Assembly (NCBI RefSeq): GCF_028595955.1
Contig: NZ_JANHJP010000003.1
Coordinates: 1 to 64,000 of the forward strand
Source of the DNA: Columbia Basin potato purple top phytoplasma
GTDB taxonomy: Bacteria; Bacillota_I; Bacilli_A; Acholeplasmatales; Acholeplasmataceae
Reading direction: 5' to 3'
Length of the DNA stretch: 64,000 nt
The notes below the pieces were generated by a model. It ran no database searches and was not told the origin of the DNA. It saw nothing but the letters and a program-made list of their open reading frames with translations. The position numbers and the translations under genes are program-made. Shown here piece after piece: positions 1-8,280 of this stretch. Numbering within the stretch: the first letter of the stretch is position 1; every line of letters starts with the position of its first letter.

Positions 1-259
1 TCAGATATAAAATTTTCTTTTGGAGATCAAAAGTGTATTTTTTATCCATGTTTAAATTCATTTGAATTTTAAAAGGTGGATTTTTAATGTTTTTTAAAAG
101 CACTGTTGTTTCATAAAGATCCGAATAATTTAAATATAAAGTTTGATTATCCAGGTTATAATTGGTTTTTTGATTATTGAATAATAAATAAATCTTAAAA
201 TAAGGTTGTTTGATTAAAAAATTAATTATTTCTTTTAAACTATTTAAATATTTATTCAT
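1..259 (-). CDS. Unknown protein, 5' part only (continues beyond left edge)
   Basis: An 86-codon open frame starts at ATG 259 and is still open at base 1, so the C-terminal part lies outside the window. I chose the start because a strong SD (AAGGAGAT) lies about 8 bases upstream of the ATG. The visible product begins MNKYLNSLKEIINFLIKQ and is rich in Lys, Asn, Ile, Leu and Tyr. No signal peptide, membrane segment or catalytic motif is recognisable in this fragment, and I do not recognise the family. It is divergent from truB and is preceded by a terminator-like hairpin in its own leader, which suggests regulated expression. That it is a real gene rests on the SD, the uninterrupted frame and codon use similar to its neighbours. 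Confidence 0.6.
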   Translation of the reverse strand, partial: MNKYLNSLKEIINFLIKQPYFKIYLLFNNQKTNYNLDNQTLYLNYSDLYETTVLLKNIKNPPFKIQMNLNMDKKYTFDLQKKILYL

Positions 260-303
260 TTTTTTAAAATCTCCTTTTTTGGTTTTAACTAATTTCTTTA
301 AAT

Positions 304-359
304 AAAAAAATAAGCCAAACCATTTTTTTATATTAACTATAAAAAAATAGTTTGACTTA
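304..359 (-). promoter_or_regulatory. Terminator-like hairpin in the leader of the left-edge gene (candidate attenuator)
   Basis: The arms 311-332 and 338-359 are 22 bases long with a 5-base loop. The two mismatches on the + strand become G-U pairs in minus-strand RNA, so the RNA stem is continuous. It is followed directly on the minus strand by a run of seven U (304-310). This is the anatomy of an intrinsic terminator, but it lies about 45 bases upstream of the SD of the gene at 1-259 rather than after a gene. That position fits transcription attenuation or a riboswitch expression platform. I recognise no known aptamer upstream of it. Confidence 0.5.
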
Positions 360-420
360 AAACTTAACTTAAAATTGTATAAATCGAATGGAGCTTCAAC
401 CTAATTATAAAATTATACAT

Positions 421-480
421 AAAAAAACAAGTTTAACACTTATAACAATTCCGTTTAATAAGATTTTTACTTGTTTTTTT
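421..480. terminator. Nested stem-loop with poly-T on both strands (possible bidirectional terminator)
   Basis: The outer arms (421-432 and 469-480) are a perfect 12-base inverted repeat of A7CAAGT type. An inner perfect 5-base stem is formed by CTTAT (439-443) and ATAAG (458-462). Each strand ends its stem in seven T, so it could terminate transcription either way. No gene ends immediately beside it, so the function is uncertain. It might instead be part of the leader of the minus-strand gene at 1-259. Confidence 0.4.
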
Positions 481-687
481 ATTATATTTTTTTTATAACA
501 ATAAAAATTAATAGCTAAATAAATTCGAATAAACTTTTATTGTTTATAATTATAATTAGTTATTTCTAATTTTTTTTATTACGTAAAATATTAAAAAAAG
601 ATAGATAAAAAAAGGTAGATAAAATAATAATTTATACAAACAACTTTTTATAATTTCATCAATCCAACAGAAAGATATAATTTTAAT

Positions 688-1548
688 ATGTCAGATATAA
701 CAGGTTTTTTTTTAATTAATAAAGAAAAAGGAATGACATCCCATGATGTAGTTCATAAAATTAAAAAAAAATTTAATTTTATGAAAGTCGGTCATACTGG
801 AATTTTAGATCCATTAGCCGAAGGATTATTAATTATTTTAATAAACAAAGCGACTAAATTATCTTTTTTATTCGAAAAATTAGATAAAACATATCAAGGT
901 AGTATGATTTTTAATAAACATTTTGATACTTTAGATATAACAGGTAAATTAATTTATAAAAAAGAAAATATTTTATATTTAGAACAAATAAAAAAAAGTT
1001 TTGCTTTCTTTAATAAAAAAAAATATTTGCAAACACCACCAATGTTTTCGGCCATCAAAATCAAAGGAAATAAAATGTATGATTTAGCAAGAAAAAATAT
1101 TCAAATAGATATTCCGCCTAGAGAAGTTAACATTAAAAATTTAAAAATAACTTCTGCTTTAGTAAATGATTCAATCCATTTTGAAACTAAAGTATCGAAA
1201 GGTACTTATATAAGAAGTTTAATCAGGGATATTGCGTCTAAAATGAATGTATATGGTTCATTAAAAACTTTAAATAGAATTAAAGTAGGCCCTTATAATC
1301 TTAAAGATGCTCATAACATTGATTCAATCGACATCAAACATTTAATAGACATTAAAATACTCTTTAGAAAAGAACAAAAAATTATTTTAAATGATTACTT
1401 AATTAAATTAGTTAAAAATGGTATTATATTAGATGAAAGACAAATTATAACTCAAAAACCTTTTATTGTTTTAAATCAAAATAAAAATTGGATCGCTTAT
1501 TATATCCCCAAAGAAAAAAATAAATATTATCCTAAATATTTTTTTTAA
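688..1548 (+). CDS. truB: tRNA pseudouridine(55) synthase TruB
   Basis: TruB converts U55 in the T-loop of most tRNAs to pseudouridine. The 286-residue product has the family signature around residues 35-48 (VGHTGILDPLAEGLL), in which Asp41 is the expected catalytic aspartate. The usual GTLDP..TG is varied to GILDP..EG. A PPxxSAxK-like segment (PPMFSAIKIKG) and a KGTYIRSL segment complete the TruD/B core. The length is normal for short bacterial TruB, and the C-terminal PUA part is reduced. The start ATG is preceded only by a weak SD (AGAAAG, about 13 bases upstream). It is the first + strand gene and is convergent with metG, with only 65 bases between the stop codons. Confidence 0.95.
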   Translation: MSDITGFFLINKEKGMTSHDVVHKIKKKFNFMKVGHTGILDPLAEGLLIILINKATKLSFLFEKLDKTYQGSMIFNKHFDTLDITGKLIYKKENILYLEQIKKSFAFFNKKKYLQTPPMFSAIKIKGNKMYDLARKNIQIDIPPREVNIKNLKITSALVNDSIHFETKVSKGTYIRSLIRDIASKMNVYGSLKTLNRIKVGPYNLKDAHNIDSIDIKHLIDIKILFRKEQKIILNDYLIKLVKNGIILDERQIITQKPFIVLNQNKNWIAYYIPKEKNKYYPKYFF

Positions 1549-1613
1549 AATTTTTTGCTTCACACAAAAATAAAATAAAAATAAAAAAATATTTTTTATA
1601 AATCAATTAAAAA

Positions 1614-3173
1614 TTAAATAAATTCTTCTGGATTTAAACGTTGAAATAATTTTGTTTCTAATTTGATTTCTTTATCTTGAGTAATGCCAAAATTTTGTAA
1701 ACTTTCAAAATTATTTGATTCAGATTTAATTTGTTTTAAAATATTATTAGATGTTTCTGGTAAAAAAGGTTGTAATAAAACGCCTATAAAACGTATTGTT
1801 TCTACTAAATTATATAAAACAAAATCTAATTTATCTAAATTATCTTTATCTTTGTTTAAATTCCATGGTTGTGTCAAATCAATATATTTATTGCATAAAC
1901 GAGATAATTTTAATATACATTCTAAAGAATCACCTATTTTATATGATTCCATAAAACGGCGGACAGATAACAAAGTTTGTGAAGCTTCTTTAGATAAATC
2001 AATAACTTCGAATTCTTTAACGGGATTTAAATTTTTTCTTAATTTTCCGTTTTTATATTTAACTATCATACCTAAAGTACGGCTTAATAAATTTCCTATA
2101 GTATTAACTAAATCAGTATTATATCTTTGAAATAAAAGATCATAAGTTAAAACGCCATCAGAATTATAAGGGATTTCATGTAAAACAAAATAGCGAATAG
2201 CATCTACAGAAAAAATTTTTAATAAATCGTCTGCATATAAAACATTATTTAAAGACTTAGACATTTTTTTATCATTGAATAAAATCCAAGGGTGAATTAA
2301 AAATTTTTTCGGCAAAGGTAAATCTAAAGCCATTAATAAAATAGGATAATAAATCAAATGAAATCTAATAATATCTTTGCCTATAACATGAAGACCACAA
2401 GGCCAAAATTCTTTAAATTTATCACTTGTGTCATTATTAAAAAAAGGATAATTCAAACCTGTAATATAATTACTTAAAGCGTCTATCCAAACATAAAGTA
2501 CATGTTTTGGATCAAAAGTTAAATCAATACCCCATTTAAAAGAAGTTCTAGAAATAGATAAATCAGTAAGAGGTGATTTTAAAAGATTTAAAATTTCTTT
2601 TTTAATATTCGAAGGTAAAATTAAATGAGGATCATTATTTAAATATTTCAATAATTGATCTTGATATTTAGATAATTTAAAAAAATAAACTTCTTCTTTG
2701 ATCCAAATAGGTATTTCTCCGTTAACTGTTTTTCCATCAATTAAATCTTTTTCTGAAATATAACTTTCTTCATTAACAGAATACCAACCTTCATATACAC
2801 CTAAATAAATATCACCTTTTTTTAAAAGTTTTTGAATAATATTTTGAACTCTTTTTTTATGTAATGGATCACTTGTTTTAATAAAAAAATCATATTCAAT
2901 ATTCATTTTTTTATAAATGGCTTTAATTTGATCAGAAATTTGATCAACATAATCTTGTGTCTTTAAATTTTTTTGTAATGCTTTTTTTTCTATTTTTTGT
3001 CCGTGTTCATCTGAACCTGTTTGAAAATAAACATTATAACCTTCTAATTTTTTAAACCTTGCTACTACATCAGCTAAAATCATTTCATAAATATTACCAA
3101 TGTGAGGAATATCAGAAGCATAAACAATAGAAGTAGCAATATAAAAATTTTTTTTCTTAGATAATGCATTCAT
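1614..3173 (-). CDS. metG: Methionyl-tRNA synthetase
   Basis: This class I aminoacyl-tRNA synthetase charges tRNA-Met for initiation and elongation. The 519-residue protein has the HIGH-type motif PHIGN at residues 23-27 and KMSKS at 303-307. The connective region has no Cys-rich zinc knuckle, and the C-terminal tRNA-binding (EMAP-like) domain found in longer bacterial MetRS is absent, so this is a minimal form. The start used gives the N-terminus MNALSKKKNFYIATSIVY, with the Rossmann fold beginning normally at about residue 9. It follows rsmI by 20 bases in the same direction and ends the tmk-holB-rsmI-metG group, an order also familiar from Bacillus-type genomes. Confidence 0.97.
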   Translation of the reverse strand: MNALSKKKNFYIATSIVYASDIPHIGNIYEMILADVVARFKKLEGYNVYFQTGSDEHGQKIEKKALQKNLKTQDYVDQISDQIKAIYKKMNIEYDFFIKTSDPLHKKRVQNIIQKLLKKGDIYLGVYEGWYSVNEESYISEKDLIDGKTVNGEIPIWIKEEVYFFKLSKYQDQLLKYLNNDPHLILPSNIKKEILNLLKSPLTDLSISRTSFKWGIDLTFDPKHVLYVWIDALSNYITGLNYPFFNNDTSDKFKEFWPCGLHVIGKDIIRFHLIYYPILLMALDLPLPKKFLIHPWILFNDKKMSKSLNNVLYADDLLKIFSVDAIRYFVLHEIPYNSDGVLTYDLLFQRYNTDLVNTIGNLLSRTLGMIVKYKNGKLRKNLNPVKEFEVIDLSKEASQTLLSVRRFMESYKIGDSLECILKLSRLCNKYIDLTQPWNLNKDKDNLDKLDFVLYNLVETIRFIGVLLQPFLPETSNNILKQIKSESNNFESLQNFGITQDKEIKLETKLFQRLNPEEFI

Positions 3174-3193
3174 TCAACTTTACGCAACCCTTT

Positions 3194-4042
3194 TTAATTT
3201 TTTTGAACTTTAATTTTATTATAAATTATTTTTTTAGATATTTTACGTGCTTTAGAGACTTGAATTAAAGATTCTTTTTCGCTATAACCTTGTTCTAAGA
3301 AAAAAGAAACATGCTCTTCTAAAGTTAAATCTTCATATAAATGATTTTGTTTATTAGTTTCTATCACTAAAACATATTCACCTTTTAAACATAATTCTTC
3401 TTTTAAAATTTCGCATAAAGAACCGTTAATAATAGTTTCGAATTTTTTAGTTAATTCTCTAGAAAGAGAAATATTTCTATTACCATAACAATCATGAATC
3501 AAGGTTAAAGTATCTTTTATTCTTTTAGATGATTCATATAAAATCAAAGAACCTTCAAAAAAACGATATTTTAATAAAAGTTTTTTTTTCATTTCTTTTT
3601 TTTTAGGTAAAAAACCTAAAAAAAGAAAAGGAGTCTCAAAAGAAGAAAGAACAAAAGCAGATAAAAAAGCAGATGGACCGGGCACAATAGTTACATTAAA
3701 ACAAGCTTTTTTTACTTCTTGGACCAAAAATAAACCTGGATCACTTATCAAAGGAGTACCAGCATTACTAATCAAAGCTAAATTTTTTTGTTTTTTTAAC
3801 AAAAATAAAACTTTTTGAAGTCTTTCTTTTTCATTATATTTATGCAAAGAAATCAATCTATTTTTAAAATTATAAAAATTTAATATTTTAGAAGCTATTC
3901 TAGTATCTTCGGACAAAATATAATCAACTGTTTTTAAAATTTCCAAAGCTCTAAAACTCAAATCTGACATATTTCCTATAGGTGTTGCTACCAAATATAA
4001 AAGATTTTTCTTTTCAACAAAAGTTTTTTGAATAATCACCAT
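3194..4042 (-). CDS. rsmI: 16S rRNA (cytidine-1402-2'-O)-methyltransferase RsmI
   Basis: RsmI methylates the 2'-OH of C1402 in the decoding centre of 16S rRNA, using SAM. The 282-residue product has the diagnostic N-terminus of the SAM-dependent tetrapyrrole-methylase-like fold: LVATPIGNMSDLSFRA near residues 17-32 and SEDTR near residues 44-48, then SNAGTPLISDPG and a VPGPSA segment. The length matches the family. It lies between holB (10 bases away) and metG. Its partner for the same nucleotide, RsmH, is encoded at 23890-24816. Confidence 0.96.
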   Translation of the reverse strand: MVIIQKTFVEKKNLLYLVATPIGNMSDLSFRALEILKTVDYILSEDTRIASKILNFYNFKNRLISLHKYNEKERLQKVLFLLKKQKNLALISNAGTPLISDPGLFLVQEVKKACFNVTIVPGPSAFLSAFVLSSFETPFLFLGFLPKKKEMKKKLLLKYRFFEGSLILYESSKRIKDTLTLIHDCYGNRNISLSRELTKKFETIINGSLCEILKEELCLKGEYVLVIETNKQNHLYEDLTLEEHVSFFLEQGYSEKESLIQVSKARKISKKIIYNKIKVQKN

Positions 4043-4052
4043 ATATTTAAAA

Positions 4053-4991
4053 TTAAACTTTCTTATAAGATTCTAATTTTTTCTCTATTTTAATTAATAA
4101 ACCTATAAAACAAAAACGATGTTCCAAAATATTTTGATCTTGCTCTATTTTAATTAAAAAATTTAAAATATCTAAAGTTAATTGCATAGATAATTTATTA
4201 TAAAACAAATGATCTAATAAAAAATTAGACCAAATATAAAAAAAATGATTTTTTTTATAACATAAATCTGAAAAAAAACTTACCAAAAGACATAAAAAAT
4301 CATTCACAAAATATTTATTTCGAATTAAAAAACGACTATGAAAATATAATTTAGAAACTACTGTTTTTTCAGGTAAATTGTTTAAAAAAAATAAAAAAAA
4401 CTCTTGTAAATCATGAAAATAATTATCTATTTCTATTTTACGATTTTTTTGTAAAACTGAAATCAAAGTTTTATCTAATTCATTTAAATATTTTTTTGCA
4501 ACTAAATCATAATTATATTCATCATCTAAAGAAAAAAACTGAGCCCGAGATAAAATAGTAGAAAGGACAAGATGATGATCCTTTGTAAATAAAATACCTA
4601 AAGTATTTTCATTAATAGGATTTTCTAAAAAATAAAGCAAACTATTAGATGTTTTATAAGATATATTTTCTATGCCATCTATCACATAAACTTTTCTTTC
4701 TTGTACCAAAGAAGTTTTACTAAAATATAATTGCATTTCTAAAATTTGTTCTTTTGTTATATTTATGCCATTAGAATCTAAATAATAAAAATTAGGATAA
4801 GAAAAAGTTTGTATAAGTGCTTTGTTTAAAAAACCAGCAGAATTTTGGTTTTTTAAAAAATCATATACCAATTCAAACATAAAAGTTGTTTTATCTTCAT
4901 CATTATTACTCTCTATTAAATAAAGATGAGTTAATTTTTGATTTTGAATGATAATTTTAAATTTCTGTAATAAATTGTTTTTATTTTTCAT
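4053..4991 (-). CDS. holB: DNA polymerase III delta' subunit (clamp loader)
   Basis: This subunit is the non-ATPase arm of the clamp loader that places the beta clamp at primed DNA. I start it at ATG 4991, giving 312 residues (MKNKNNLLQKFKIIIQNQKL). An upstream in-frame start would run 72 bases further into tmk and encode only Lys/Leu-rich sequence. The ATG overlaps the tmk stop by 11 bases, suggesting translational coupling. The Walker A position is degenerate (NNDEDKTTF), as usual for delta', and the SRC-type motif is replaced by SRAQ. No zinc-binding Cys cluster is visible. The neighbourhood tmk-holB-rsmI supports the call. HolB is preferred over DnaX because it is short and the P-loop is defective. 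Confidence 0.88.
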   Translation of the reverse strand: MKNKNNLLQKFKIIIQNQKLTHLYLIESNNDEDKTTFMFELVYDFLKNQNSAGFLNKALIQTFSYPNFYYLDSNGINITKEQILEMQLYFSKTSLVQERKVYVIDGIENISYKTSNSLLYFLENPINENTLGILFTKDHHLVLSTILSRAQFFSLDDEYNYDLVAKKYLNELDKTLISVLQKNRKIEIDNYFHDLQEFFLFFLNNLPEKTVVSKLYFHSRFLIRNKYFVNDFLCLLVSFFSDLCYKKNHFFYIWSNFLLDHLFYNKLSMQLTLDILNFLIKIEQDQNILEHRFCFIGLLIKIEKKLESYKKV

Positions 4992-5604
4992 ATTTTTTTT
5001 CAATAATTTGATCAATTTTCTGCTCAATAATTTCTTGAATTTTATCCAAAGGAAGAGTAGCATCTATTTTATAAATTCTATCAGGATATTGATTACAAAG
5101 TTCTAAATAACCTTTTCTAACTTCTTCATGAAAATTATCAGGTTGCAAATCAAAATATTCTATTTTATTTTGTCTTTTAGTTTTTAATCTTTGAAGTCCG
5201 ACTATCGGATTTAAATCTAAATAAAGAGTTATTTTAGGTAAATATTGCATAGCTAACAAATTAATTTGTTTAATAAAATCTATACCTAATTTTCTAGCAT
5301 ACCCTTGATAAGCCATAGATGAATCAAGATAACGATCACAAATAACAATTTTATTTTCTTTTAACGCAGGAATAATAACTTGTCTTAAATGTTCTGTTCT
5401 ATCGGCTGCATATAATAAAGCTTCTGTATAAAAATCAATTCTTTTATAATATTTCATTAAAATTTTTCTAATTTCAATATTAAACAAACATCCACCTGGT
5501 TCTTTAGTCAAAAGAACTGAATATTTTTCGCTCATTTTTTTAAATAAAAAACGAGATAAAGTTGTTTTTCCTGTACCTTCGCAACCTTCAAAAGAAATAA
5601 ACAT
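4981..5604 (-). CDS. tmk: Thymidylate kinase
   Basis: Tmk phosphorylates dTMP to dTDP. The P-loop FEGCEGTGKTT is at the N-terminus, followed by a DRY-type motif (CDRYLDSSMAYQG) and a LID region. I begin at the second in-frame ATG (5604, 207 residues, MFISFEG), because the SD AAGGA is about 8 bases from it and only about 2 bases from the ATG at 5610. The alternative adds just two residues. It sits between truA and holB. With the thyA and folA genes at 45.6-47 kb, it gives the cell a dUMP-to-dTDP route. It is a single housekeeping-type copy, with no adjacent mobile-unit genes of the kind that carry extra tmk copies in phytoplasmas. Confidence 0.96.
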   Translation of the reverse strand: MFISFEGCEGTGKTTLSRFLFKKMSEKYSVLLTKEPGGCLFNIEIRKILMKYYKRIDFYTEALLYAADRTEHLRQVIIPALKENKIVICDRYLDSSMAYQGYARKLGIDFIKQINLLAMQYLPKITLYLDLNPIVGLQRLKTKRQNKIEYFDLQPDNFHEEVRKGYLELCNQYPDRIYKIDATLPLDKIQEIIEQKIDQIIEKKYEK

Positions 5605-5619
5605 TATCATTTTCCTTTT

Positions 5620-6354
5620 TTAATAAAAAATTTTTGTTAAACAAAGACCTTTAGCCGGAGCTACAAAAGAGAATTTTTTATTATTTTGAATTTTAAACAT
5701 ATTCAATAAATCTTTTAAATTTTTTTTTCTTTGACCTATCAAAATCAAAAAACCTACTAAAAAAAGAATCATTTGCTTCAAAAAGCCTTTTCCATGAAAA
5801 AATAAAATAAAATTATTTTCATTTTCTTCATAAGAAACTTTATAAATTATTTTAACTGTGTTTTTTTTAGAATCTTTATTACTAGTGAATAAAGCAAAAT
5901 CTTTTTCACCTTCTAATAAAGAAAGAGCTTCAACAATAAGAGCAAAATCAATATTTTCAATATATACTTGAAAACGACAATTAAAAGGATTTAATTTTTT
6001 TTTAGAAAAAACATATTTATAAATTTTAGATTTTGCATCATAACGAGCATGAAAAAGAGACTTTGGAAGTTCAATATTTAACACTTTAATATCGTTGGGC
6101 ATTACTTTGTTTAAAGCTTTTTTTAAAGAATCAGGTTCAATCCAAAAATCAGTATTAAAATGAAGAATTTGTCCTTCAGCATGAACCCCTTTATCAGTAC
6201 GACTAGCTGCTATAGTTAAAATTTTTTGTTTAGTAATTTTAAATAAAAAATATTCTAGAACTGATTGAATTGTTATCGCATTAACTTGTTTTTGATAACC
6301 ATGATAATTAGTCCCATCATAACTCAAAATTAATTTATAAATAAATTTTGCCAA
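5620..6354 (-). CDS. truA: tRNA pseudouridine(38-40) synthase TruA
   Basis: TruA isomerises U38-U40 in the tRNA anticodon arm. The 244-residue protein has the catalytic motif ASRTDKGVHAEGQ with Asp54, and the N-terminal LSYDGTNYHGYQKQ segment typical of the family. The start codon is TTG at 6354: an AAAGAGG SD lies 9 bases upstream, and the family N-terminus begins exactly there, so the non-ATG start is convincing. It follows ecfT by 53 bases, which matches the ecfA-ecfA-ecfT-truA order seen in many Firmicutes. Confidence 0.96.
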   Translation of the reverse strand: MAKFIYKLILSYDGTNYHGYQKQVNAITIQSVLEYFLFKITKQKILTIAASRTDKGVHAEGQILHFNTDFWIEPDSLKKALNKVMPNDIKVLNIELPKSLFHARYDAKSKIYKYVFSKKKLNPFNCRFQVYIENIDFALIVEALSLLEGEKDFALFTSNKDSKKNTVKIIYKVSYEENENNFILFFHGKGFLKQMILFLVGFLILIGQRKKNLKDLLNMFKIQNNKKFSFVAPAKGLCLTKIFY

Positions 6355-6407
6355 ATAAAAAAACCTCTTTATTATTATTTTCTCATAAATTCAAAAATAA
6401 TATTTTT

Positions 6408-7421
6408 TTAAGCATAAAAACTAAATATAAAAAAAGACAAAAATAAAAAAAATATAAAAATATCATATCTTTTTATTTTATAAACATTAAATTTAGTTTT
6501 AGGTTTGCCCAAAACATATCCTCTAGTTTCCATTGCGTTAGCTAAAGCAAAGGATTTTTTAAAAGATAAAATAAGAATAGGAATTAATATTGAAACTAAA
6601 TATAAAATTTTTTTTAAAATATTTTTAGTATAAAAATTAAGGCCTCTAGATAACTGAGCTTTTATAATTTTTTGACTTTCTTCTATCAAAAAAGGCATAG
6701 ACAAAAAAATTAAAGACATCATAAGAGAAAACATTTCAACAGGAAATTTAATTATTTTGAAAGGTTTTAAAAGAAATTCTAAACCATCTTTTATTTCGAC
6801 GAAAGAAGTTGTTTTGCTAATTAAAAAATTAACCATAAAAAATAAACAAATACGAATAAAAATAAAAAAAATATTTAAAAGAATTTTTTTATTATAATAT
6901 AATTTCAAAAAAAATTCTTGATCTTTATGTAAAAAAGAAGGTAATAAACAAAAAAATACAAACATAAAAATAAAATAAATATTTTTATAAACTCTATTTG
7001 TAAAAAGAAAAAACGATATTAAATATAGAAATAAAATAAGAAATAAAAATAAAGCCAAATTATTAGGAAAAATAGAAAAAGAAAAAAAATTTTCTGTTTT
7101 AGGATTACTAGACAAATTAAGAAAAAAACTTAAAAAAACAAAAAATTTGAAACTCAAAATTTGCCTTATTAATATTCTAAAAAAATTAGGAACAATATTC
7201 AATAATAAATAAAAAATAAAAAGAAAAAATATAAAATAACAAATATAAAACAATATTTTAAAAGATGTTAATTCAGAATTTAAATCTAAATTTAAACTAA
7301 AAATAATTTTAAAAATAAAAATAAATAAAATAATTTTTATAGAAGGATTAATTTTATATATAAAAGATTTTCTTTCTAAAGTAGATTCATATTTATCATT
7401 TTTTTTATTAATCATTTCCAT
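6408..7421 (-). CDS. ecfT: Energy-coupling factor transporter transmembrane protein EcfT
   Basis: EcfT is the membrane scaffold of ECF-type ABC importers for vitamins or metal ions. It couples the EcfA ATPases to a substrate-specific S component. The 337-residue protein is almost wholly hydrophobic, with about six to eight membrane segments, and is Phe/Ile rich. Near the C-terminus there are two Ala-Arg-Gly type motifs (AQLSRG near residue 255 and METRGYVLG near residue 295), the ATPase-contact helices of EcfT. It follows ecfA2 by 19 bases. No S component is encoded in this window, so the substrate cannot be assigned. Confidence 0.93.
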   Translation of the reverse strand: MEMINKKNDKYESTLERKSFIYKINPSIKIILFIFIFKIIFSLNLDLNSELTSFKILFYICYFIFFLFIFYLLLNIVPNFFRILIRQILSFKFFVFLSFFLNLSSNPKTENFFSFSIFPNNLALFLFLILFLYLISFFLFTNRVYKNIYFIFMFVFFCLLPSFLHKDQEFFLKLYYNKKILLNIFFIFIRICLFFMVNFLISKTTSFVEIKDGLEFLLKPFKIIKFPVEMFSLMMSLIFLSMPFLIEESQKIIKAQLSRGLNFYTKNILKKILYLVSILIPILILSFKKSFALANAMETRGYVLGKPKTKFNVYKIKRYDIFIFFLFLSFFIFSFYA

Positions 7422-7440
7422 AAAAAAATTACAACCTTTA

Positions 7441-8280
7441 TTATAAATTTTGTTTAAGATATTTTAATAAATCTTCATAAGAAAATTTATATTCAAAAGG
7501 AATACCTAATTCATGATTTAAAAATTTTAAAAGTTTAAAAGTTTGCGGTTCAGATAAACTGAATTGTGATAAATTATAATTTTGAAAAAAATCTTCTTTA
7601 GGGCCGAAAAAAATAATTTTACCTTCATCTAATAAAATAATTTTATTAGCATATTCAGCTATTAAATCCATATCATGAGTGATAAAAATAATAGTATTGC
7701 GTTTATCTTGATTTGTTTTTTTTAAAACATTCATAATATCTTTTTTACTATAAACATCCAATCCTCTAGTAGGTTCATCTAAAATTAAAATAGATGGTTC
7801 TAAAGCTAAAACACCAGCAATTGCAACTTTTCTTTGTTGTCCTCCGGATAATTTAAAAGGAGAATTTTCAAATAAATCTTCAGTTATTCCTACTTGTTTT
7901 AAAGCTTTTATAGCTTGCTCTTTTGCTTCTGCATCATTTTTATTAAAATTTTTAGGCCCAAACATAACATCTTTTAAAATAGTGTTTTCGAAAATCTGAT
8001 TTTCCGGAAATTGAAAAACCAATCCTATTTTTTTTTTCAAAGAAATTAAATTTTGTGGTAATACTTTTTTATCTATTTTTTCTCCGAAAATATCTAAATA
8101 TCCTTTAGAAGGCAATAACAAACCATTCATTAATTGAACTAAAGTAGATTTTCCTGAACCTATTTTACCTATTATAGCTATAAAATCATCTTTAGATTCT
8201 ATATTTAAATTAATATCGTCTAAAGCTGGTTTTTCTTTTTTATTATAATAAAAAGTTACATTTTTGAATTGTATTGCCAT
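7441..8280 (-). CDS. ecfA2: Energy-coupling factor transporter ATP-binding protein EcfA2
   Basis: This is an ABC ATPase of the ECF transporter. The start is ATG 8280 (279 residues, MAIQFKNVTFYY): the SD AAAGGA lies 6 bases upstream, whereas an in-frame TTG at 8286 overlaps the SD spacer. Walker A is GKIGSGKST (residues 38-46), the signature is LSGGQQRKVAIAG, Walker B is ILILDEPTRGLD, and the switch His is in ITHDMD. It overlaps the end of ecfA1 by 25 bases. The call as A2 rather than A1 follows from gene order and its closer similarity to the second ATPase type. Either way it forms an A1-A2 heterodimer on EcfT. Confidence 0.94.
   Translation of the reverse strand: MAIQFKNVTFYYNKKEKPALDDINLNIESKDDFIAIIGKIGSGKSTLVQLMNGLLLPSKGYLDIFGEKIDKKVLPQNLISLKKKIGLVFQFPENQIFENTILKDVMFGPKNFNKNDAEAKEQAIKALKQVGITEDLFENSPFKLSGGQQRKVAIAGVLALEPSILILDEPTRGLDVYSKKDIMNVLKKTNQDKRNTIIFITHDMDLIAEYANKIILLDEGKIIFFGPKEDFFQNYNLSQFSLSEPQTFKLLKFLNHELGIPFEYKFSYEDLLKYLKQNL

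Larger units (their letters stand above)
260..687. other. Divergent intergenic region with three stem-loops, no gene seen
   Basis: This 428-base gap separates the left-edge unknown gene from truB. It holds the attenuator-like hairpin at 304-359, a nested stem-loop at 421-480, and a small stem (AATTAG 554-559 with CTAATT 566-571) followed by a T run on the + strand about 115 bases before truB. TATAAT-like boxes lie near 404-410 (minus strand) and 547-555 (plus strand). No open frame with an SD and no recognisable structured RNA family was found here. Confidence 0.5.

Noticed and set aside
360-420. A known riboswitch aptamer upstream of the left-edge gene
   Set aside because: No preQ1, SAM, TPP, fluoride, T-box or purine core motif could be matched by eye; only the terminator-like stem is supportable.
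1684-2130. A + strand frame of 148 codons inside metG
   Set aside because: It is antisense to a fully conserved synthetase, has no SD and no family resemblance.
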